In this document: piece after piece, positions 1-5,993 of the stretch
Layout of the letters: each line of letters starts with the position of its first letter
Position numbering within the stretch: the first letter of the stretch is position 1
Source of the DNA: Coemansia sp. RSA 1804
Taxonomy: Eukaryota; Kickxellomycota; Kickxellomycetes; Kickxellales; Kickxellaceae
Assembly (NCBI GenBank): GCA_027578815.1
Contig: JANBTH010000629.1
Location: 1 to 13,472, forward strand
Direction: 5' to 3'
DNA: 13,472 nt
The notes under the pieces: generated by a model
What the model saw: only the letters and a program-made list of their open reading frames with translations
Told to the model about the DNA's origin: nothing
Databases searched by the model: none
Program-made: the position numbers and the translations under genes

Positions 1-76
1 ATTTAAAACAATATTTTTATACATTTAGTTAAATTCCTACTTTAAAACAATATTTTTATACATTTAGTTGAATTCC
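1..76. repeat. Left terminal repeat, two tandem copies
   Basis: Positions 2-37 and 41-76 are direct copies, 36 bp each with one mismatch and a 39-bp period. Only one matching inverted copy was found at the right end. Direct repeats within inverted termini occur in the IR/DR subgroup of Tc1-like elements, where they bind the transposase, but here the duplication is on one side only. It could equally be a second element end, as the window begins inside the repeat. Confidence 0.8.
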
Positions 77-84
77 ATTGTTTT

Positions 85-138
85 GAGTAATATATCATTA
101 TGGGAGCCAATTAATATCAGACACTGGTCTCAGGTCCT
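85..138. repeat. Left arm of an internal inverted repeat
   Basis: Aligned without gaps against the reverse complement of 1702-1755, about 43 of 54 positions agree, with uninterrupted blocks at the outer and inner ends. The arms bracket a 1.67-kb segment that contains the Lys-rich ORF at 794-1123. Confidence 0.65.
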
Positions 139-176
139 AGCTTATTATTTTGAATAACATAACTTTATATAACAAC

Positions 177-485
177 ATGCTTCTATTTTGCCTGAAGCCT
201 CCACAACAAGCCTGCAAACAAAAATGTATAAAACATTGATTAACTTTTTCTGGCCTCTGTATTTTCAATCAACTCCAAACATTTTAATGGCTTACCTGTT
301 ATTTGCCAACCTCTATTCCCTTATAATTAATAAATTTACAAAACTATTGTATTTAGGACAAATTTCACAACATTAAGGCTTTCCAATGATGCTTTGACAT
401 GTTTTTATTTTGCTTGTAGTATGAGTAGCACATCTGCAAATAAAACATTTAAATCATTGATATATTTCTTCTGGCCACTGTAATA
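177..485. repeat. Diverged direct repeat (177-268 and 399-485)
   Basis: The stretches starting at 177 and 399 align over about 85-90 bp at roughly 70% identity with small gaps. They share the openings CATGYTTYTATTTTGCYTG and a later TTCTGGCC segment. The period is about 222 bp. No gene is visible here; a short plus-strand ORF at 188-376 overlaps the first copy but has no recognisable domain. Confidence 0.4.
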
Positions 486-631
486 GTAATGACAGTGTTT
501 TTATTATTTATTGTTGACTAGAATTATATTATGAATAAAAGTAAAAAATTATTTCTTTGGTAGAAGTAATGTCAAGACTATCAAGAAAGTATCACATGCA
601 AAATGATTGGTCAGAAATGATAGAGCCATTT

Positions 632-649
632 ATGGATTAGCTAATCCAT
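632..649. repeat. Perfect 18-bp palindrome
   Basis: ATGGATTAG is followed directly by its reverse complement CTAATCCAT, with no spacer. It lies downstream of the stop codon of the minus-strand Lys-rich ORF. A cruciform or a dimeric-protein site is possible, but no function is shown. Confidence 0.5.
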
Positions 650-793
650 GAGCACATAAGTGGTTTAGAGAAACTTGAGTGTGTGGCCAATGATAGGACA
701 AGACAGATATAATCAATCAAAGGGATTGGTTGCCAAAGGATTATGTGAATCAACAAGGTTAATTGGATGGTAGTTATTTTTATTATAAATTAT

Positions 794-1123
794 TTATTGA
801 TTAATCACTGCCCCCTGCCTTCTTCTTTCTCTTGCATCTCTTTTATCTTCTTTCTTTTGAGCTTTCTCTGTTTTTTTCTGCTTAACTTTATCTTGTATCT
901 TGCCAACTCTTGCTGTTCTCCTTGCATGGGTTTCATCAGCCACTTTTTTTCTTAAATCAGCCAAGTTTTTCTTATGCTCGCTTTTCACATCTGCAGATTT
1001 TTTAGCTGTCTCAATTTTCAAATTTTTTTTCTCATGCTTCATATCTGCTCTTTGTAACTTTTTATCTGCATATACTTTCATTCCTGTAGCCGCAAGGGCT
1101 TTAAGTGCTGTTTTAAGTCCCAT
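794..1123 (-). CDS. Small Lys/Ala-rich, probably helical protein of unknown function
   Basis: An intact ORF of 109 codons with an ATG start and a TAA stop. Open runs this long are unlikely by chance at about 30% GC. The product begins MGLKTALKAL and then is dominated by Lys, Ala, Arg, Glu, Asp and Gln with almost no Pro or aromatic residues, so it should form a long, strongly basic helix or coiled coil. There is no signal peptide or membrane segment. Codons end mostly in A or T, unlike the GC-rich genes on the right, so it probably belongs to the mobile or foreign block. AATAAA signals on the minus strand lie at the stop (793-798) and just after it (779-784). It sits within the inverted repeat 85-138/1702-1755. 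I do not recognise the family. It could be a nucleic-acid-binding cargo protein, a small virus-like structural protein, or a remnant. Confidence 0.5.
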   Translation of the reverse strand: MGLKTALKALAATGMKVYADKKLQRADMKHEKKNLKIETAKKSADVKSEHKKNLADLRKKVADETHARRTARVGKIQDKVKQKKTEKAQKKEDKRDARERRRQGAVINQ

Positions 1124-2154
1124 TATGTGTACAAGTTGACTTTTGTTGTATGAAAACAGTAAAACAAATATTTGCTAGATTGAAGAATGTATAATTGCAA
1201 TGAATGAAAAGGTTTTCAATTTTCTTTCAATATTTGGGGCAATACCACTTTCATTTTATATTATCTGTTAATGGTAATTTTTTTACTCTTTGCCATCTAG
1301 TCAAGTTCAATTGCAATCTAAAATACATTTATTAAGATATTATATTAATTTCACATTACTCATTTGCCATTTGATATTTTACATGAAGATTGACTGTTAT
1401 CATTACATAATTCAAGTAAAACACAGTCACATGTTTTTTCACATAATGTAGCCACATGTCTAATCCTTAAATTATTTTCAGATATTACAAATGTAAATAT
1501 TTATTAACAGATGTTTCCAATGTGTATCACCAGACAAACAAATTTAATTTACTAGTGTCTCATGAGACTAGACTGCAGATTTCCAGAATTTTATAGTTCA
1601 GTCCTAGTGGAAAATTGTTCAGTCAAGACATTGTCACACATTATTTGAAAAGTAAATGCTTCATAGATTTGATGATCATATATTTCTCAGAGCAATGAGT
1701 GAGGACCTGAGATCAGCAAATAATATTAATTAGCTCTAATAATGATATGTGACTCTGTATCATGAGGGATTATCTGAGATTGGTGTCTGGCACTTAACAT
1801 CCCCACAAAGGATAATAAGAATGTTATAAGCTGTATCAGACAATGAGTGCCAATGTATAAAAGCTGCGACTTGTCCTGAATAGTTGTTTGGTAGGTTTTC
1901 TTATAGTAAATAACACACCTTTTATATTCTAGGCATTTTTGCCATTTTTATACTATATTTTATTTTCTCAATTTTTTTTATAAAAGGCCAATGCAGAAGC
2001 CAAGCAAAAATGGTTTCTATACATATCTTTACATTTTCCTTTTTTGGCATACTTTTAAAATGGATCACTATCCATAGGATAAGAAAAATGATATCTTTTC
2101 ACTACTCACAGCTGGGTGTTGAACTCAAATTATTGGCACTCAGATTGGAGTGAG
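1124..2154. other. AT-rich spacer inside the element, no gene seen
   Basis: No ORF of convincing length or composition is present on either strand. It contains the right arm of the internal inverted repeat (1702-1755), a 12-bp palindrome GTCTCATGAGAC at 1557-1568, and a 7-bp inverted pair TGGCACT/AGTGCCA at 1788-1794 and 1846-1852. Otherwise nothing is seen. Confidence 0.6.
1702..1755. repeat. Right arm of an internal inverted repeat
   Basis: This is the partner of 85-138 in inverted orientation, about 80% identical by eye. The similarity stops abruptly on both sides, as expected of short element ends or of two opposed copies of a dispersed repeat. Confidence 0.65.
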
Positions 2155-3074
2155 CCATGAAACAATCTTTGAATGAAGACAACAGAGTCCAACCAATTCA
2201 TCTCCCTCTACTGCTGCTTGTCCTTGAAAGCTTTCTCAAAATAATGACAAATATGTCACTTATCTTGCTGTATCTGGAATCCACACTACTGCAGCATCCA
2301 TTAAGAGAGAGCTCAGCTTCAGCCTTGGTATCAGCATTAGTAAAATTACAATTGTTAACTTTCTAAAATAGAGTAGACTCCATGCATTTATCAAAAAGCA
2401 TAAGTCTATGTTATTGAAGCATCATTGACAGGTGCAACTATCATTTGCTAGAAAATACCAAAACTGGACAGCAAGCTAATTGAACCAGGTTATCTTTTCA
2501 GACAAACCAAGAGCAATTGTATTGCACCTGATGGTATAGAGTGGAGCATGGAATATGATGACACTTCCAAGCAAAGTCACAAAACAATGCCAACAGTCAA
2601 ATGTGGTGGAGGTTCTGCCATGGTTTGGGGCTGCTTCAGCAGAGATGGGCCAAGTTGTGTCTATTGAATCATAAGGAAAATAAATGCTGAGTTCTACCAG
2701 GACATCCTTGGAACTGAGCTTGTTCACTCTGTGGAGGACTGTGGGTTTAAATTGAAAGACATCATTTTCCAACATGACAACAATCCAAAGCATATGGCCA
2801 AATCAACAGGTAATTGGCTAACAAGTCATGGTATTAATGTCCTTGAGTGGCTCTCTCAATCCCCTGATTTGAACCCTATAGAACATATGTGGTGGTATCT
2901 GAAATATTGTCTAAACCAGTATCCACAAAAACCAAGAAATTTGGATCAACTTTGGAGCTGTGTGCAATATGTTTGGAGGAATATTAACAAAAATCCTGCC
3001 AAAAACTTATTGACTCTATGCCACGTAGGATCCAAGTTGTTTTGAAAGCAAAGGGTGGCCACACAAAGTATTAG
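2155..3074 (+). pseudogene. Tc1-type DDE transposase, broken by stops and frameshifts
   Basis: A translation moving between frames follows a Tc1 transposase from the helix-turn-helix region to the C-terminus. About 2246-2503 reads HTTAASIKREL, then LSFARKYQNWT, then VIFSD, the strand carrying the first catalytic Asp (codon 2501-2503; the usual SDE is SDK). From about 2530 another frame gives KCGGGSAMVWGCF. Next come IIFQHDNNPKH and QSPDLNPIEHMW, with exactly 34 residues between the second Asp and the Glu, the DD34E spacing of the Tc1 subgroup. A final shift near 3005 leads to DSMPRRIQVVLKAKGGHTKY, the typical Tc1 C-terminus, and a TAG at 3072-3074. In-frame stops at 2369, 2426, 2477, 2537 and 2665, plus the shifts, show it cannot make an active enzyme. 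The start is uncertain. Confidence 0.9.
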
Positions 3075-3305
3075 TTTGGTTTTTAGTAGTTCTTTCAAAA
3101 ACAGTCAAAAATATATAATATACCCTAAATTCCTGATAACTTTGCAAATAATGGTTCTATACACCTAATATTTTTAATTACATTCACTGCATTCACATGT
3201 ACATAAGATAAAAAAAGTTATTGCAAAAAAGGTAACAAAAATTAGTTAACTGTGTCAATTTCATATGATACTGTAGGTTATAATATATGCTGCTAATAAT
3301 GCAAA

Positions 3306-3342
3306 GGAATTTAACTAAATGTATAAAAATATTATTTTAAAT
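3306..3342. repeat. Right terminal inverted repeat
   Basis: This is the reverse complement of positions 1-37 with one mismatch. It lies 232 bp downstream of the transposase stop codon and is followed by TA at 3343-3344. Confidence 0.85.
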
Positions 3343-3345
3343 TAA

Positions 3346-3441
3346 GGGATCTGCCCTCAAGTCTCTGAAAGAGACATCTTTTGGTAGACTGCACCAAAAG
3401 TGGGGGCAGATCCTGAGGGAGGTTTCAGTGCAGAAACCTGC
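3346..3441. other. Cluster of hairpins forming a possible T-shaped or three-way-junction structure
   Basis: An outer 10-bp stem pairs GGATCTGCCC (3347-3356) with GGGCAGATCC (3404-3413). It encloses two perfect hairpins: GTCTCT/AGAGAC with a 3-nt loop (3361-3375), and CTTTTGGT/ACCAAAAG with a 7-nt loop (3378-3400). A fourth hairpin follows, AGGTTTC/GAAACCT with a 6-nt loop (3420-3439). CCCTCA (3354-3359) could alternatively pair with TGAGGG (3414-3419), competing with the outer stem. The segment is GC-rich inside AT-rich DNA and starts just outside the right terminal repeat. The plus strand also has an open frame of about 37 codons here, so a decayed exon is an alternative reading. No known RNA family was recognised. 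Confidence 0.5.
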
Positions 3442-4408
3442 TATTTATTATTTTTAAAAAAATGATTAGTAGACAGTTTACAATGGAGTTCCAAAAGTAT
3501 TACCACAAGTAAACTAATATACAAAGTTTTTATGGCTTATTTCTTTATAGTTATAGCTAGTTATTTCTGTATTGCCTAATGACAGTGACTTTATATATTA
3601 ATTATTATTAATAATGTAGTTTTTAATAATATAACTACATTCCACACAATATCTTGTAAACAAAGCTACCCAAATATATAAACAACATGTTTTAACAATG
3701 GTAATATAGTAAATAATTCTTGAAAAACTAGGATGTCCATATCATAATAACATATTATAGTTTTACAACATATAGTACACAAATAAACTTGTAAATGTAG
3801 TTAAAGTAACTTTTTTTACCTGATTACATTATTTCTAGGCATCTGCAGACATATTGGATTGATTCTGGCTGACAATTTTATTACATTTTAGGGGGGGTAC
3901 TATATGCCTGGTAGTGGGTACCATCTGCCTAGGCATATGGTAGGTGGGGGGTGCCATATGCCTGTCACACTGGCTCAAACCAGAACTGTGGGGCATGAAA
4001 AGTTTTACTATCATATTTTTTACTGATTGTTATCAGAGTTTTATTATTACAAGAAAAAAGATCTTCATCTTCACAAAAGTCTGTTATTGTTATACTCTTA
4101 CTTTTATGAGAAAAATTAAATAATTTATGTTTGGGCAGCCCATGCATAATCAACTGACTTGTTAGAAACTACATATTTGTTTGTTTATTATGTATGTTTA
4201 TAAGGGTAATGTGGCAAAAGTCATATGCTCATTTTGTGATCATATGCTGAAATCACCTGATGCATTTTTAGTAATTAGAAACTATAATTTGTTTTCCTTT
4301 ATTTTTTGAATTTTCTCTCTTTCTTATTTCTAGCAAAAGCATTGTGGACATATTCTTTTTTAACATTTTTAACATTCTAATCTACTTGTCTTTTAACTCT
4401 GTGACAAT
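3442..4408. other. AT-rich spacer with one GC-rich island
   Basis: No supported gene. A 62-codon minus-strand ORF (3965-4153) has no recognised motif and no good start. The only structured part is the island at 3895-3963, listed separately. Confidence 0.5.
3895..3963. repeat. GC island with TATGCCT repeats and a perfect 10-bp inverted repeat
   Basis: AGGCATATGG (3931-3940) and CCATATGCCT (3954-3963) are perfect reverse complements around a G-rich 13-nt loop. A third TATGCCT copy lies at 3903-3909, giving a quasi-repeated pattern of TATGCCT then GGTAG-N-TGGG then CCAT. Two G runs (seven Gs just before 3899 and six at 3946-3951) lie within it. This may be the end of an unidentified mobile element or a protein-binding site. 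Confidence 0.45.
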
Positions 4409-4683
4409 ATGCATGCAAGAACTGACCATTGCTATTATTATTGCACTACTTGCACAAATAAGAGAAAAAATTTTGTTACTGTACATCAGATGGTAGAAAA
4501 TGTGTAGAACATGATTTCACAGAATGTGATAGGCCTTTCTGCAAAGAAAGATATGAGAAGCATTCAAAGGAAGAATATAAAAAAGAGAAAAAAGAGGAAA
4601 AATGGCAAAGGAAAGGGGCAAAGCCAAACAATGGCTTTACAAGCAAACTCAAAAGAAAATTAATGAGCAGACTAGGAAAATAG
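4409..4683 (+). pseudogene. Cys-rich/Lys-rich ORF interrupted by one frameshift
   Basis: An ATG at 4409 opens a frame with HCYYYCTTCTN (a Cys-x3-Cys-x2-Cys run). Near the homopolymers at 4465-4474 the Cys-rich coding moves to another frame, giving CYCTSDGRKCVEHDF, then ECDRPFCKERYEKH, then a Lys/Glu-rich stretch and a basic C-terminus ending at TAG 4681-4683. Read together this would be about 91 residues with eight Cys, resembling a zinc-binding module followed by a charged helix. The shift could be decay, a sequencing error in the A/T runs, or an exon boundary. I do not recognise the family. Its AT-ending codons group it with the AT-rich block, not with the Nudix gene that follows. Confidence 0.35.
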
Positions 4684-4916
4684 TATTACTGAACAAGCAA
4701 TATTTTCAGTGTTCAACATGAAATTCATGGTCAATACTGGCAAAGTGTGCGCATTTATTCAATGTTACACGGATATAGAAAGTGATGCATGCCCCATATC
4801 TTTTTAGTGTTTTGGCCTTTGCCACATGCAGTTGCTGCTCTTTCTTCCTTTAGCTTGTGTTCGCAATATTCTTTTTTCTTATTCTTTTTGCTTATTCAAT
4901 TCTAAACGCTTTATAA
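4684..4916 (+). promoter_or_regulatory. Upstream region of the Nudix gene
   Basis: This 233-bp stretch separates the last AT-rich ORF remnant from the Nudix start. Its final 80 bp are T/C-rich on the plus strand (around 4841-4900), as is common just upstream of fungal start codons. A TTTATAAA stretch abuts the ATG and is too close to serve as a standard TATA box. No defined factor site is claimed. Confidence 0.4.
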
Positions 4917-5870
4917 ATGACAGACTTTAAATATACCCTCTTGGAGGTTGCAAAGAAGTGCAACAACGTATCTGATGTTGGAGAACTTTATTCATCTGGG
5001 GAGTACTATCGACTGTTCGCAGACAATGGCGCTCTTGCGGGGATTGTGAAACATAGTGATGTTATGCCGCTGGAGGAAGAGTGCGTGGAGCAGAATAAGC
5101 AGCAGCCAGTGTTTGCTTTCGACCACAAAGAAAAAACTATCTGCTTTAACAAGGCATACAAAACGGAGCCGCAGAGGTCGGCAGCGCTGGCAGGTGTGCT
5201 AAATGAGCTGCGAGTCAAGGACAAGTGGCCGGGGCTGCGCAAGTGGCGGAACGAGCTGTATCCAATTTGCAAAGGCGAAGCAAACAGCCCGTCTGCGATG
5301 GTTGAGCGTGCCTCTTCGTACTCGCTTGGAATCCGCGCGTTTGGCGTGCACATTAATGGATATGTGAGGCCGACAGATGGCGACGGACAGCTAAAGATGT
5401 GGATTGGCAAACGGTCGGCGACAAAGCAGACGTGGCCTGGATTTCTGGATAACATGGTGGCTGGCGGAATTAGCAACGGAGACGGAGCGTTTGCATCTGT
5501 CATCAAGGAATGCGAGGAGGAGGCTGGGCTTTCGGCTGACTTTGTATCTTCCAGAGCCAGAAGCGCCGGCACAATCCAGTACCTTTTCAGCTCGAAGCTG
5601 GGAATGAAGCCGGAAACGCAGTACGTCTACGACATTGAAATGCCCGCAGATGTGGTTCCGCGCCCAAGCGATGGCGAGGTCGAAGAGTTCTATCTGCTGC
5701 CAATTGACAAGGTTCTTGAGAAGGTCCGTGCTGGACAATTCAAGCCCAACTGTGCGCTGTGCATCATCGACTTTCTCATCCGCCATGGAATCGTGACTGC
5801 CGAGAACGAGCCTGACTACTTGGAGATTATTGACAATATCCATGCGCGTCTGCCATTCCCCGGCGTCTAA
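4917..5870 (+). CDS. Nudix hydrolase with N-terminal DUF4743-type domain (thiamine-diphosphate-derivative type)
   Basis: This 317-residue protein matches the eukaryotic group that includes yeast YJR142W, the N-terminal half of fission yeast Tnr3 and plant NUDT20/24. Known members hydrolyse oxidised forms of thiamine diphosphate to monophosphates, removing damaged cofactor. Residues 1 to about 135 are the DUF4743-like part; SLGIRAFGVHINGYV (about 136-150) leads into the Nudix fold. The Nudix box at 183-205 reads G183-x5-D189-x7-K197-E198-C199-x-E201-E202-x-G204-L205. The metal-binding Glu cluster EExxEE is intact, but the usual first Glu is Asp and the usual Arg is Lys. The C-terminus HARLPFPGV resembles that of family members, so it appears complete and intron-free. 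The ATG at 4917 follows a pyrimidine-rich leader. It is convergent with the kinase gene. Substrate is inferred from family. Confidence 0.88.
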   Translation: MTDFKYTLLEVAKKCNNVSDVGELYSSGEYYRLFADNGALAGIVKHSDVMPLEEECVEQNKQQPVFAFDHKEKTICFNKAYKTEPQRSAALAGVLNELRVKDKWPGLRKWRNELYPICKGEANSPSAMVERASSYSLGIRAFGVHINGYVRPTDGDGQLKMWIGKRSATKQTWPGFLDNMVAGGISNGDGAFASVIKECEEEAGLSADFVSSRARSAGTIQYLFSSKLGMKPETQYVYDIEMPADVVPRPSDGEVEEFYLLPIDKVLEKVRAGQFKPNCALCIIDFLIRHGIVTAENEPDYLEIIDNIHARLPFPGV

Positions 5871-5899
5871 GCTGGCAATATCTCTTTCTTTCGTTCCTT

Positions 5900-5905
5900 T
5901 TTATT
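5900..5905 (-). terminator. Poly(A) signal AATAAA of the kinase gene
   Basis: TTTATT on the plus strand is AATAAA on the minus strand, about 90 nt past the kinase stop codon. With the Nudix signal at 5971-5976 it implies overlapping convergent 3' ends. Confidence 0.45.
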
Positions 5906-5970
5906 CATATGGATGTTGCTGTTATTGTTAAAGAAATGTGTATTTGGAACATGAGGTGTGTAGAAGGGAA

Positions 5971-5976
5971 AATAAA
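5971..5976 (+). terminator. Poly(A) signal AATAAA of the Nudix gene
   Basis: A canonical AATAAA lies about 100 nt after the Nudix stop codon and about 20 nt before the end of the convergent kinase CDS. Cleavage 10-30 nt downstream would put the Nudix 3' end at or inside the kinase coding region. Confidence 0.5.
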
Positions 5977-5993
5977 ACAGCCGTCGTAGTCTG

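Larger units (their letters stand above)
1..3342. mobile_element. Decayed Tc1-like DNA transposon bounded by 37-bp terminal inverted repeats
   Basis: Positions 1-37 and 3306-3342 are reverse complements over 37 bp with one mismatch. Between them, near the right end, lies a broken Tc1-type transposase in plus orientation. A TA dinucleotide follows the right repeat at 3343-3344, which fits Tc1/mariner target-site use, but the left flank is outside the window, so the duplication cannot be confirmed. At 3.3 kb the unit is about twice the usual Tc1 length. The extra left 2 kb holds a second inverted repeat and an unrelated small ORF, which suggests nested insertions. The repeats and transposase are seen in the sequence; the single-element boundary is inferred. 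Confidence 0.6.

Noticed and set aside
188..376. Plus-strand 62-codon ORF
   Set aside because: It overlaps a diverged direct repeat, its first codon is not ATG, and its composition is typical of AT-rich noncoding DNA.
3346..3441. tRNA, snRNA or hammerhead ribozyme
   Set aside because: No A/B boxes with a T-loop, no CTGANGA/GAAA ribozyme core and no clear Sm site; the stem lengths do not match a tRNA.
3965..4153. Minus-strand 62-codon ORF
   Set aside because: Short, AT-rich, no clear ATG context and no recognised motif.
5006..5572. Minus-strand 188-codon ORF opposite the Nudix gene
   Set aside because: An antisense shadow with no recognisable motif; the sense frame carries the Nudix box.
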